Shown: positions 18,696 to 27,252 of the stretch, in pieces
Layout: every line of letters starts with the position of its first letter
How positions within the stretch are numbered: position 1 is the first letter of the stretch
Assembly (NCBI GenBank): GCA_021784755.1
Contig: JAJYHM010000018.1
Span: 1-46,392, forward strand
DNA: 46,392 bases
Direction: 5' to 3'
Origin: Pseudomonadota bacterium
GTDB taxonomy: Bacteria > Pseudomonadota > Gammaproteobacteria > Acidiferrobacterales > Acidiferrobacteraceae
Position numbers and translations under genes: made by a program
The notes under the pieces: generated by a model
What the model saw: only the letters and a program-made list of their open reading frames with translations
The model's database searches: none
Told to the model about the DNA's origin: nothing

Positions 18696-18719
18696 GCTCC
18701 CCATGCATGCATGGGGAGC
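18696..18719. repeat. Perfect 24-base palindrome
   Basis: The half GCTCCCCATGCA is followed directly by its exact complement, with no loop. It lies 40 bases after the transglycosylase stop and 62 bases before the stop of the convergent DUF4143 gene. No T-run follows on either strand, so a simple intrinsic terminator is not supported; the convergent setting would suit a bidirectional transcription barrier or a protein site. Confidence 0.6.
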
Positions 18720-18780
18720 CGCGAGCCTGCGCCCCACTTCTTTGCCCACGGACGCACTACGACGCACCATCACACGAATC

Positions 18781-20223
18781 TCAAAGCCCGTCGGGCCTAT
18801 CGGCCTCCTGCAGGATATTGGCCCCCAAGATATAGGCGTGCAGGCTCGTCGGCCGGAATGTGACCAACACGCCTTGGCAATCGACGCCCTCCTCGGATAT
18901 CGTGAGGCTGGTGACGAGAACATCGCGAATCTCGGGATTTCTCTTGACGAATTCCAGACACGGGTTCAGTTCATCGAGGGCCCGGCGTGGCCGATCGCTC
19001 CACTTTATCTCGGTTACCCAAAGCGGCCTCTGGTCGGCGCCCGCAAGCGCAACCATGTCCACCTCACCCCCAGACCATCGCGCGTAATGCAGGTCCACCG
19101 ATCTGCTATGTTGCCACTGGCTATAAATCGCCGTTTCGGCGAGCGCCCCCATGGTATCGGAGGTCATGTCGAGCCGCCCAAAGAGGGCGGCGCGCATCGA
19201 TGGGTTGGCGAGATACACCTTGAAGTGTACAGCTCGCTTGAAGCGCTTGGCATTTTGATCGACGCGCTCGACTCTTCGCACGAGAAAGGCGGCCTCTAGA
19301 TATTCAAAGTATCGCCGAACTGTGTTTTTCGCCACACCGGACGACTGTGACAACCCCTCGATGTTCACCTCGTGGCCGGTATTATAGGCAAGCGTAGTGA
19401 AAAGCCGGTTCAATTCCTGTATGTCGCTGATCCCGTACAGGCTCGGAAGATCACGCAACAGCACCTTGTCGATGATATCGCTCTTGATATATTGGTCCGG
19501 GTTTTTTTGTATCGTCTCGGAGAACACCGCCTCAGGGTATCCTCCAAAATTCAAGTAATTGACGAATTCGGCGTTGAGTTCGTCTATAGATGTTGTCACA
19601 TAACGTTTCCTGCCGCCGGGCCCCTCAACGGACTGGATCAGCGCCTCCTCCCGACCTATGAAGGCAAGGTATTCGGCAAACGTGAGGGGTGGCAAGATAA
19701 AGTCACTAAAGCGGCCCGCCCCCGACTCGCGGCTTTTCAATCGCAAGGCCGCGGCTGCGGATCCCGTCGCGACGAACCTCACGCCCGGGTAGGAATCCAC
19801 CAACGATTTCAGGTGAACTTCCCAGTCTCTGAGATACTGGACCTCGTCGAAAAACACGAAAAGCGACGCGTCATGAGGGTGGCCGAATCGACCGCGGAAG
19901 TAGGAGAGGAGTTTTTCTAGCGCAAGCCCGGTATAAAGGGGCGTCTCGAGAGATGCATAAAATATCCGGCTGCTCGGTATACCGTCATCAAGAAGCTGCC
20001 TCACCGCTTGATATAGCATGACAGTCTTGCCAACCCGCCTTGGCCCCATCAAGACGATCGCACGGTTAACGCTGATATCCTTGACTATGTGGTAGAAGGG
20101 CCAGAAATACTTCCGGCGTGGCTCGTTCTGAAAGGCGAGCCGAGTTGCGGGTCCCGCGGGGCCCCACCAAGGGTTATCGAATGCGATCCGGTCGACGACG
20201 TCCTGCGCCTTGATTTCCAGCAC
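18781..20223 (-). CDS. AAA ATPase with DUF4143 C-terminal domain
   Basis: A 480-residue ATPase of the AAA_14/DUF4143 family. Walker A is GPRRVGKT (residues 60-67), Walker B LFVFFDEVQ with Asp126 and Glu127, and sensor-like VATGSAAAALR follows. The middle holds a winged-helix region (GLSQSSGVAKNTVRRYFEYLEAAFLV, cited as SSGVAKNTVRRYFEYLE) and the C-terminus has the nuclease-like DUF4143 block (GGEVDMVAL, WVTEIKWSDRP) with a D-x(n)-E-x-K pattern. The function of these proteins is unknown; they are common in mobile and accessory regions. Its base composition looks more AT-rich than the neighbours, which fits transfer. A 10-base-arm inverted repeat lies 52 bases upstream. Confidence 0.9.
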   Translation of the reverse strand: MLEIKAQDVVDRIAFDNPWWGPAGPATRLAFQNEPRRKYFWPFYHIVKDISVNRAIVLMGPRRVGKTVMLYQAVRQLLDDGIPSSRIFYASLETPLYTGLALEKLLSYFRGRFGHPHDASLFVFFDEVQYLRDWEVHLKSLVDSYPGVRFVATGSAAAALRLKSRESGAGRFSDFILPPLTFAEYLAFIGREEALIQSVEGPGGRKRYVTTSIDELNAEFVNYLNFGGYPEAVFSETIQKNPDQYIKSDIIDKVLLRDLPSLYGISDIQELNRLFTTLAYNTGHEVNIEGLSQSSGVAKNTVRRYFEYLEAAFLVRRVERVDQNAKRFKRAVHFKVYLANPSMRAALFGRLDMTSDTMGALAETAIYSQWQHSRSVDLHYARWSGGEVDMVALAGADQRPLWVTEIKWSDRPRRALDELNPCLEFVKRNPEIRDVLVTSLTISEEGVDCQGVLVTFRPTSLHAYILGANILQEADRPDGL

Positions 20224-20274
20224 CTTTCCCTCCGTTCCGGCCCGCAGAATGCCGCCATTTTAGGCGAGCAAGGC

Positions 20275-20300
20275 ATTAAGATCAATCGACTGATCTTAAT
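20275..20300. promoter_or_regulatory. Perfect inverted repeat upstream of the DUF4143 gene
   Basis: Arms ATTAAGATCA (20275-20284) and TGATCTTAAT (20291-20300) around a 6-base loop ATCGAC. The A/T-rich, perfectly symmetric form and the position 52 bases before the ATPase start suit an operator for an unknown regulator. No T-run, so a terminator is unlikely. The remaining sequence up to acyP (20301-20519) shows no gene that I can support. Confidence 0.5.
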
Positions 20301-20519
20301 GAAGGGGCGCCCACGGAGGCGCTCCCCACCGAGGCCTGCCGGCTTCGGATTCAAGAGCCAAAGTCGCCAGGAAACAAGCCAATCAGGAACGAATAACTGT
20401 TGCGAAGAGGAAGACACGGCGGGGGGTCTCCGCGATGGACGAGGCATGCGGACGACTTCGCCGCGACGCCCGTGGCCAGTCATCAAAGTTCATCTATCGG
20501 TCGCCCGACACAGCTGCAC

Positions 20520-20804
20520 TCAATCGTCGTCATAACGCACGGAGAAGCCCTCGGGGATGTGCGCATCCGTGGGTGCAGGCCCCTGCTCCACGCATGCGAC
20601 GTGTGCGCCGATGGGGCCTCGGGACATCAACCTCATGAGACTCTCGAGCGCGGCCTCGGGTCCGCATGCCAGGACCTCGACCGAACCATCCGCGCGATTG
20701 CGGACCCAGCCTGTCACGTCCAAACGGCGGGCCTGGTCGCGGACATAGGCGCGAAAACCAACCCCCTGGACCCTGCCCCTGACCATCAATCGGACGCAGG
20801 CCAT
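20520..20804 (-). CDS. acyP: Acylphosphatase
   Basis: A 94-residue acylphosphatase that hydrolyses carboxyl-phosphate bonds. Both signatures are present: RGRVQGVGFRAYVRDQA, with the phosphate-binding loop and catalytic Arg, and GWVRNRADGSVEV, with the catalytic Asn. The ATG at 20804 has a strong GGAGG site 5 bases upstream; the longer open frame to 20960 is not needed. It is divergent from the dead peroxiredoxin gene. Confidence 0.95.
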   Translation of the reverse strand: MACVRLMVRGRVQGVGFRAYVRDQARRLDVTGWVRNRADGSVEVLACGPEAALESLMRLMSRGPIGAHVACVEQGPAPTDAHIPEGFSVRYDDD

Positions 20805-20893
20805 ACCCTCCTCCCCAAGACTCTTCGCGCCCCGACGCCGCGCGCCTATCCTCGCACACGACCTTTGCCTTATCCAGACGACGGGGAATTCGC

Positions 20894-21236
20894 ATGAGCC
20901 TGCATCTCGGCGACATCGCCCCAGGCGTTGCCCAGGATTCCACGATGGGACCGATAACATTCCACAAATGGATCGGCATGCGCTGGGCGGTCCCGTTTTC
21001 GCATTCCGCCAACTACACCCCAGTACGCACGACCGAGATTGGGAACACCGCGAAGCTCATGGAGGAGTTCAAGCGCCGCGACGTGTAGGTTCTTGCTGTG
21101 AGCGTCGATCCGGTCGATACCCATAAAAGACTAGATCGCCCGCACTCCAGGCAAGGCAGCGCTCGCCGCCAAATTCCCCGAAGGCTATCCCGAGATCAAA
21201 CCCTATCTGCGTATGACGCCACAGCCCACACACTGA
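20894..21236 (+). pseudogene. 1-Cys peroxiredoxin (Prx6-like) remnant
   Basis: The first 65 codons (SLHLGDIAP, GPITFHKWIGMRWAVPFSHSANYTPVRTTEIG) match the start of Prx6-type peroxidases, which normally read PVCTTE; here the peroxidatic Cys codon has become Arg (CGC). An in-frame TAG at 21086-21088 stands where the family has a residue before VLAVSVDPVDTHK, which continues in the same frame. After about 21140 the frame changes, most of the middle of the protein is missing, and the family C-terminus (KFPEGYPEIKPYLRMTPQP) appears in another frame, ending at TGA 21234-21236. Four independent lesions make this a dead gene. Confidence 0.88.
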
Positions 21237-21246
21237 TCCGCAACGA

Positions 21247-22131
21247 TCAGCGGGTGACGGAGAACAAGACGCGCGCCTCACGCACCGACTTCCAGAAGGC
21301 GTAGCCAGCCACCGGTACCAGCACGAGCACAAGCACGATGAGGCCGATGCCCACGTGCGCGAGGTTATGGACGTGCAGGCCGGTTGCAACGGATATCGAG
21401 GCAAGCCTCGGATCGACGAGTCCCAGGATACCGGCAAGGACGAAGCCCACGCCGCCGCCGCTCAGGGTGCGGCCCGCCATCTTGCGCGCCACATAGACCC
21501 GCGCCCTCTCGTCGAGCTTACGTCGCGCCATCCAACCACCGAAGAGCGCACCCAGGAGCATCTGCGTAAGCATCGTGCCCAAACCAAAGAGGAGACCCGG
21601 CAAGAAACCGAGATAGGGGCTTGGCATGGCCGGGGCCAAGACCGTGTAAACGATGATCGCGAACGCCCCGGTCCCCCAACCGGCGAGGAAACCATGGACA
21701 AGCGGCATATAGGTGGGCAGCGCCGCGGGCTCCTGGTCAGCCGTCTCGTGCTCGAGGGCATGACTGTGAAAGATGTGCGGGATGCGCCCCTTGCGTAATA
21801 TGAAAAGCCCGGAGCCCACCATGACGACGCCCACGACGACGTAGACTGCGAAACTCCAGCGGGCGCCTACGAGAAAGCTCGTCATGGCGAAGTAGGCGAG
21901 CTCGGAGGCGATGGCCCGCTGAAGGGTAAAGGTGAGCGAAAACAACAGTCCCGCCCTGAGCCCACCACGGATGGAATAGGATCCAATGGCGTAATTGAAG
22001 GTGATGGGCCAGGTGTGTTCGTCGGGCGTCACCCCGTGCACCATGCCCAGAAAAAAGGCGGTGGCGAGCGCAAGCCCTATGCTAAGACCCGCGAGTCCCG
22101 GATCCCAAAGATTCAAATCGCCGATCGCCAC
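21247..22131 (-). CDS. Polytopic membrane protein, NicO/NiCoT-like
   Basis: A 294-residue inner-membrane protein with about seven hydrophobic segments. The first helix has HGVTPDEH, which recalls the His/Asp-rich helix of nickel/cobalt transporters, and a His-rich loop (PHIFHSHALEHE) sits between helices at about residues 118-129. GLHVHNLAHVGIG near the end adds more His. Metal transport is a reasonable guess, but the match is to motif style, not to a specific member. Single gene between the peroxiredoxin remnant and epmB. Confidence 0.7.
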   Translation of the reverse strand: MAIGDLNLWDPGLAGLSIGLALATAFFLGMVHGVTPDEHTWPITFNYAIGSYSIRGGLRAGLLFSLTFTLQRAIASELAYFAMTSFLVGARWSFAVYVVVGVVMVGSGLFILRKGRIPHIFHSHALEHETADQEPAALPTYMPLVHGFLAGWGTGAFAIIVYTVLAPAMPSPYLGFLPGLLFGLGTMLTQMLLGALFGGWMARRKLDERARVYVARKMAGRTLSGGGVGFVLAGILGLVDPRLASISVATGLHVHNLAHVGIGLIVLVLVLVPVAGYAFWKSVREARVLFSVTR

Positions 22132-22167
22132 CCTACCGTGCCTCGTCCATTCGCGGAATCGGCTACT

Positions 22168-23199
22168 TTAACGACTACGGGCGCCCGCGCCAACCGCGAG
22201 CACGGGGAGCTTGGCGGATGCACCCGCCTCCTCGCGCACGAGACGCGGGACGAGATAGCCCGGAAGTCGCACGCGGAGGGCCTCCAGGAGGCCCATGGCG
22301 GAGGCCTCCTCGACCGCGAAATGCGCGGCCCCCTCAACACGATCGAGCATGTGCAGGTAATAGGGGAGGACACCGGCCTCGAACAGGCGCTCACTTAACT
22401 GCGTGAGGGTCTCGGCATCGTCATTCACGCCGGCCAGCAAGACCGACTGGTTCAAGAGCGTCACTCCCGCCTTGCGTAATCGCGCACAAGCCCCTGCGAC
22501 CGCCTCATCGATTTCGCGGGCGTGATTCACGTGCAATACCATGACGACCGAAAGCGATGTCCGCCCGAGCCAGTCGAGGAGCGCCTCATCGACGCGACTG
22601 GGGATCACGACCGGTACGCGGGTATGAAGCCGCAACCTCTTTATGTGGGGCACGCCCTTCAGGGCCCGCGTCAGCTCGGCGAGCTTGTCGTCACCCAAGG
22701 TCAGGGGGTCTCCACCGCTTAAAATCACCTCCCGGATCGACGGGTCGGCCGCGAGGTGGGCCACGGCCGGCCGCCACCGGTCGCGCGCGGCATTGGCCTT
22801 TGCATACGGAAAGTGTCGACGAAAGCAGTACCGGCAATGGATCGCGCAGGCGCCGGTGGCGGTCAGCAACACCCGGCCTTCATATTTGTGGAGCACGCCA
22901 GGCACAAGCTGGGCGGCAAGATCGCCGACCGGGTCCCGGGAGTCGCCGGGCGCTATGACCTCCTCGAGGTCGAGCGGCAAGATCTGGCGCAGCAAGGGGT
23001 CCTGCGGATCACCCGGGGTAATGCGCGCGAGATAAGCGCGCGGCACGCGCAGCGGGAACAGATGATGGGCCCGGCGCGCCGCCGGAAGCAGGTCGCTTGG
23101 CAACTCCAGGGCCCGCAACAGCTCTTCCGGATCGCAAACGGCCGCGGCCAGCTCGGCCCGCCAGGGCGCCTGCCCCGTTGAAGAAGTTCCATGTATCAT
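22168..23199 (-). CDS. epmB: EF-P (R)-beta-lysine-producing 2,3-aminomutase
   Basis: Radical-SAM, PLP-dependent lysine 2,3-aminomutase-like enzyme (YjeK), 343 residues, which makes the beta-lysine that is put on EF-P. The radical-SAM cysteines are C118, C122 and C125 in [17 protein letters not shown]. Other family blocks: [31 protein letters not shown] and [16 protein letters not shown] with the PLP lysine region. I chose the ATG at 23199; the frame stays open to 23883 but that part is antisense to efp. Divergent from efp, with 75 bases between, as in many gammaproteobacteria. Confidence 0.95.
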   Translation of the reverse strand: MIHGTSSTGQAPWRAELAAAVCDPEELLRALELPSDLLPAARRAHHLFPLRVPRAYLARITPGDPQDPLLRQILPLDLEEVIAPGDSRDPVGDLAAQLVPGVLHKYEGRVLLTATGACAIHCRYCFRRHFPYAKANAARDRWRPAVAHLAADPSIREVILSGGDPLTLGDDKLAELTRALKGVPHIKRLRLHTRVPVVIPSRVDEALLDWLGRTSLSVVMVLHVNHAREIDEAVAGACARLRKAGVTLLNQSVLLAGVNDDAETLTQLSERLFEAGVLPYYLHMLDRVEGAAHFAVEEASAMGLLEALRVRLPGYLVPRLVREEAGASAKLPVLAVGAGARSR

Positions 23200-23274
23200 A
23201 GGCGCGCACTGTCCGTGTTCGGCCCACAAAAGGCAAGGGATGCCGGCCAGACCCCATTCAAACCCGAGATTACC

Positions 23275-23844
23275 ATGAGCACCTATAGCACCAACGAATT
23301 CAAAAACGGCCTCAAGATCATGCTGGACTCCGACCCCTGCTCGATCATCGAGAACGAGTTCGTGAAACCCGGCAAGGGCCAGGCCTTCAATCGCGTCAGG
23401 ATCCGTAACCTGAAGACCGGACGCGTGGTCGAACGCACGTTCAAGTCCGGCGATACCGTGGAGGGCGCCGATGTCGTCGATGTGGAGATGCAATACCTCT
23501 ATAGCGACGGCGAGTTCTGGTACTTCATGTCGCCCGAAACTTATGAGCAGTTGGGGGCCGACAAAACCGCCGTGGGCGACTCCGCCAAGTGGCTGAAGGA
23601 ACAGGCGCTGTGTCTCGTGACGCTCTGGAATGGCGTGCCGCTCAGCGTCGACCCACCGGTCCACGTCATCCTCAAAGTCGCAGATACCGACCCCGGGGTG
23701 CGTGGCGACACAAGCGGCGGCGGCGGCAAACCGGCAACCCTGGAGACGGGCGCGGTGGTGCGCGTGCCACTTTTCATCAACGTGGGCGACAGCCTCAAGG
23801 TAAACACCCAAACCGGCGAATACATTGCCCGCGCCAAAGAATAG
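23275..23844 (+). CDS. efp: Elongation factor P
   Basis: A 189-residue, three-domain EF-P, which relieves ribosome stalling at polyproline stretches. The modification site Lys34 is in the loop KPGKGQAF, the sequence type that EpmA beta-lysylates. The C-terminal OB domains are intact ([24 protein letters not shown], and the family tail [23 protein letters not shown] [17 protein letters not shown]). I chose the ATG at 23275, the family start; the open frame runs back to 23191. Flanked by both modification enzymes, so the full pathway is in one 2.6-kb block. Confidence 0.98.
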   Translation: MSTYSTNEFKNGLKIMLDSDPCSIIENEFVKPGKGQAFNRVRIRNLKTGRVVERTFKSGDTVEGADVVDVEMQYLYSDGEFWYFMSPETYEQLGADKTAVGDSAKWLKEQALCLVTLWNGVPLSVDPPVHVILKVADTDPGVRGDTSGGGGKPATLETGAVVRVPLFINVGDSLKVNTQTGEYIARAKE

Positions 23845-24817
23845 CAACCAATCGGCACTCGAAGGGCCAGGCGGCGCTCTCACACAGCTAGACGCCCTGC
23901 GCGGCCGTGCCGCGCTCCTTACGCAAGTACGAGCCTTTTTCGTGGCGCGCGGCTATCTGGAGGTGGAGACGCCAGTGCTCGGACGTTCGGGGGTGGCTGA
24001 TGCCCAGCTCGCCCAGTTTGCCCTGAGCGACCCGGTCTATGGCAGCCTTTATCTCCAGACCTCGCCGGAGTACGCCATGAAGCGTCTGCTGGCGAGCGGG
24101 AGCGGGTCGATTTTCCAGATCACGAAGGCGTTTCGGCAAGGCGAGGTGGGACGCTTCCATAACCCCGAGTTCACGCTCGTGGAATGGTATGGCGTGGGCT
24201 ACGACCACCTTCACCTTATCGACGAGGCCTGCGCCTTGATCGCGCGACTCGCCCCATCCTTGATGCCCGAGGCGCGCCTCGTGAGCTTCCGCCAGGCCTT
24301 TCGCGATAGACTAGGCGTCGATCCGATCGACGACCCCACGGGCCTCTTGCGGGAATGTGCGCATGCGTGCCTCCCCTCAACGCGCGAATTGGTCCTGGAC
24401 GATCGAGACGCCCTCCTGGATCTCCTCATGAGCCAGGCCGTGGCCCCGCACTTTCCAACCGACGCCATGACCGTGATAACAGACTACCCGGCAAGCCAAG
24501 CGGCCCTTGCGCGCATCAATTCCCAGGGGCTTGCGGACCGCTTCGAGATCTATTGCGGGGCGCTGGAACTGGCCAACGGCTTCCACGAGGAGGCGAACCG
24601 CGACGAATACGCTGCGCGGTTCGCCGCGGAGGCCCGCAAGAGGCACGCGCGGGGGCTACCGGCGATTGCGCAAGACGAGCGCCTGCTCGCGGCGCTCGCC
24701 CAGGGCGATTTCCCCGAGTGCGCAGGCTGCGCGCTCGGTTTCGACCGGGTGCTGATGCGAGCCTTGGGCGCCGCGCACATCAACGACGTCCTGGCCTTTC
24801 CGATCGAACAGACTTAA
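23825..24817 (+). CDS. epmA: EF-P lysine ligase (GenX/PoxA)
   Basis: A class-II lysyl-tRNA-synthetase-like enzyme without an anticodon domain, about 330 residues, that attaches beta-lysine to EF-P Lys34. Visible blocks: [52 protein letters not shown] (in parts, [15 protein letters not shown]), ELANGFHEE and the motif 3 stretch [14 protein letters not shown]. The only start codon upstream of the conserved region is TTG at 23825, which overlaps the end of efp by 20 bases, so translation is probably coupled to efp. No ATG or GTG exists in the frame there. Confidence 0.95.
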   Translation: MPAPKNSNQSALEGPGGALTQLDALRGRAALLTQVRAFFVARGYLEVETPVLGRSGVADAQLAQFALSDPVYGSLYLQTSPEYAMKRLLASGSGSIFQITKAFRQGEVGRFHNPEFTLVEWYGVGYDHLHLIDEACALIARLAPSLMPEARLVSFRQAFRDRLGVDPIDDPTGLLRECAHACLPSTRELVLDDRDALLDLLMSQAVAPHFPTDAMTVITDYPASQAALARINSQGLADRFEIYCGALELANGFHEEANRDEYAARFAAEARKRHARGLPAIAQDERLLAALAQGDFPECAGCALGFDRVLMRALGAAHINDVLAFPIEQT

Positions 24818-24848
24818 TGACCTTTAACTTTCCGCCTAAGGAGGCCAC

Positions 24849-25913
24849 GTGAGCGCGCTCTTTTCATCCTTCCGTCTCCGCTCGCAGACATTCCGCAACC
24901 GCATCTTTGTATCGCCGATGTGCCAATACTCGAGCATCGACGGCTTCCCCACGGCTTGGCATCTCGTGCATCTCGGCAGCCGGGCTGTAGGTGGCGCAGG
25001 GCTCGTCATGATGGAGGCCACGGCGGTGAGCCCCGAAGGCCGCATAAGTCCCGGCGACCAAGGGTTGTGGAGTGATGCCCACAGCGAGGCCCTGAAGCCC
25101 ATCGTCCACTTCATCACGTCCCAGGGTGCGGCCGCCGCCATCCAGATCGCCCACGCCGGCCGCAAGGCCTCGACCGACGCCCCCTGGCGCGGGGGACGCG
25201 TGCTGTCGCCGGCCGAAGGCGGCTGGACTGCGCTCGCGCCAAGCCCGGTGCCGTTCGCGCCCGGATATCCGCAGCCCCAGGTGTGCAGCGACGAAGACAT
25301 AAAAGGCGTCATCCGCGATTTCGTCCACGCTGCGCGTCGTGCCCACGCGGCCGGATTCGACGTCCTCGAATTGCATATGGCCCATGGCTACCTCCTCCAC
25401 GAGTTCCTTTCGCCGCTCGCCAACCGACGCGAGGACCGTTACGGGGGTAGCCTCGAGAACCGCCTGCGATTGCCGCTCGAGGTCACAGACGCCGTGCGTG
25501 CAGCATGGCCGGAGGCCAAACCCTTGTTCGTCCGCGTATCGGCGACAGACTGGGTGGACGGCGGCTGGGATATCGAGCAATCGGTGATCCTTGCGCGCGA
25601 ATTGAAGAAGCGCGGGGTCGATCTCATCGATTGCTCGAGCGGGGGCATAGTTGCGAACGCACAGATCCCTGCGGGCCCCGGGTTCCAGACGCCGCTCGCG
25701 ACCCAGATACGCAAGGAGGCCGACATCCCGGTGGGCGCGGTCGGACTCATAACGGATCCCCTGCAGGCCGAACAGATCGTCCGCACAGATCTCGCCGATT
25801 GCGTCTTTCTGGGACGGGAGCTCTTGCGGGACCCCTATTGGCCGCTGCATGCCGCGCGCGCCTTACAGAGCGACTGCCCATGGCCCGCGCAGTACGAGCG
25901 GGCGCGGATTTGA
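24849..25913 (+). CDS. Old Yellow Enzyme family NADH:flavin oxidoreductase (YqjM-like)
   Basis: FMN-binding TIM-barrel enzyme, 354 residues, that reduces activated C=C bonds using NAD(P)H. It belongs to the YqjM/thermophilic-like branch: FRNRIFVSPMCQYS near the N-terminus with the redox-tuning Cys, IQIAHAGRKAS with the substrate-binding His, and HMAHGYLLHEFLSPLANRR (cited as AHGYLLHEFLSPL). GTG start with a near-perfect AAGGAGG site 5 bases upstream. Convergent with the DUF481-like gene, 15 bases apart. Confidence 0.95.
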   Translation: MSALFSSFRLRSQTFRNRIFVSPMCQYSSIDGFPTAWHLVHLGSRAVGGAGLVMMEATAVSPEGRISPGDQGLWSDAHSEALKPIVHFITSQGAAAAIQIAHAGRKASTDAPWRGGRVLSPAEGGWTALAPSPVPFAPGYPQPQVCSDEDIKGVIRDFVHAARRAHAAGFDVLELHMAHGYLLHEFLSPLANRREDRYGGSLENRLRLPLEVTDAVRAAWPEAKPLFVRVSATDWVDGGWDIEQSVILARELKKRGVDLIDCSSGGIVANAQIPAGPGFQTPLATQIRKEADIPVGAVGLITDPLQAEQIVRTDLADCVFLGRELLRDPYWPLHAARALQSDCPWPAQYERARI

Positions 25914-25928
25914 AGGCGGTTCGAGCCC

Positions 25929-26693
25929 TCAACCGAGGTGGTAGATCAGATTGAGCGTGGTGAAGGTCGTGGTCTGCGCGTAATGAACAAGGGCCGTCGA
26001 CGGCAACCACGAGTAATGGATGACCTGCTCGGAGAACTTGAGTGCCAGATCGAAGATGAGCGTGGTCGTCACCCCGCTCGTCGACGTGATGAGCGTGCCG
26101 CTCGGAGTGCCCATGACACTCACGTGTTCACTGAAACGCGTCCCCGGGCGCATGTGCCACACATAGTCCATTGCGAGATCCACCACGGGCTCGACTTGCG
26201 AACCGCCGCTTGCCGGAAAGAAGTTCTGCCGGGCGCCCCCGCCGGCCTCGAGATCGAGATGCATCCTCCGGGTGTCGATGACTTTGCGTCCGGCATTCAT
26301 GGTCTCGACGAAATAGTGGTTATAACCGTCGAAGAGATTGCGGTCATAGCGCACCGCGCCGACGACGAAATCCACGGGCGCTGATCGGAAGGCACGGCGC
26401 ACATTGAGCGTGGCTAGTAGCCGATCGACTCCCGCCACCCCATTGTAGGAAAAGTAGTTGTAGGAAAGGTTTGCGCCGTAGCTCCATACACCGACGTTGT
26501 CGCGAATTCGGTCTGTGGAATTGAGACTCGTTGTAAGCGCAAGCCCCGAAGATGACGACAAACCGGCCCCGAACGCACCATGCCAGCCGGGTTGCGGGAG
26601 GCGTTTCGCAGCGCTCGCGGGCCCGACTATGACGAAGGCCATGAGAAGCCCGGCGGCCACGGCGAGCCGCAGACGGCCTGAGTGAGTCCTCAT
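25929..26693 (-). CDS. Exported DUF481-like outer-membrane protein
   Basis: A 254-residue protein with a clear signal peptide (hydrophobic AVAAGLLMAFVIVG, cleavage after GPASA). The mature part shows alternating hydrophobic/polar strands, Gly and Tyr-rich (WHGAFGAGLSSSSGLALTTS, YGANLSYNYFSYNG, VVGAVRYDRNLFDGYNHYF) and ends in a strand LNLIYHLG. This fits a beta-barrel of the DUF481/YdiY type. The exact family is not certain, and its role is unknown. Confidence 0.7.
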   Translation of the reverse strand: MRTHSGRLRLAVAAGLLMAFVIVGPASAAKRLPQPGWHGAFGAGLSSSSGLALTTSLNSTDRIRDNVGVWSYGANLSYNYFSYNGVAGVDRLLATLNVRRAFRSAPVDFVVGAVRYDRNLFDGYNHYFVETMNAGRKVIDTRRMHLDLEAGGGARQNFFPASGGSQVEPVVDLAMDYVWHMRPGTRFSEHVSVMGTPSGTLITSTSGVTTTLIFDLALKFSEQVIHYSWLPSTALVHYAQTTTFTTLNLIYHLG

Positions 26694-27252
26694 GCCCGCG
26701 CGGGGTGTGGCCCGGGATCGGGCCTATCGATGACCTGCGGGCCCGCTTCGCGACCGGCAAACCACCATGCCCGCCCCCCCCAACCCCGGCGCCAAACCTT
26801 ACGCCTGCTGGGCGACTGCCGATCGCGCGCGCCTTTAGGCCACGCAGCCGTACAAGCCTCGGTGCCAAAGCGCCGGGACGCATGGTCTTTTTGTGGACTT
26901 TCCAAAATGGGAGACTTTCCGTCTTTTTTTGTCTGACTTCCCGCCACCTCAGAGGTTCCCTGGAGGGCTCCGGCACTGCGACGACGATCGAGATCAAGCC
27001 CCCAACAGGATTTACCGCACGGCCCCGGGGGCTTAAGGCCCCCACTCGCTCCGGCGCTCGCTGCCGCAAGCAATGCGGCCGCCCATTCCTCCAACAAAAG
27101 CCACACAGACTATGGGGGCCTCTGCGCCGTCGTGAGAGACCAACCTGGGGATAAGCCGCAAGCCTACGGCCGGCGATGATCGCCGTGAGACCACAGGGAA
27201 GCCTGCAGGGCCCTCCCCGCCTCCAGAGGCTACGGGGAGCCACGTAGCTGGG
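26694..27252. other. Non-coding stretch with GC-rich hairpins
   Basis: About 560 bases without a supported gene. Two hairpins stand out. GGGGGC-TTAAG-GCCCCC lies at 27027-27043. A longer one at 27213-27239 has outer arms CTCCCCG/CGGGGAG and an inner CCTC/GAGG pair. A short frame at 27033-27329 on the minus strand ends in GMGGRIACGSERRSEWGP, which I cannot assign. Transcription from the response-regulator gene on the minus strand would enter here, so the 27213-27239 hairpin could stall it, although it lacks a T-run. Confidence 0.45.

Noticed and set aside
23200..23883. Long upstream extension of the epmB frame (571 residues in total)
   Set aside because: The added part is antisense to efp, and EpmB proteins are about 340 residues, starting at the ATG at 23199.
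27201..27213. 13-base sequence shared with 32976-32988
   Set aside because: Several such 13-base pairs are expected by chance in GC-rich DNA of this length.
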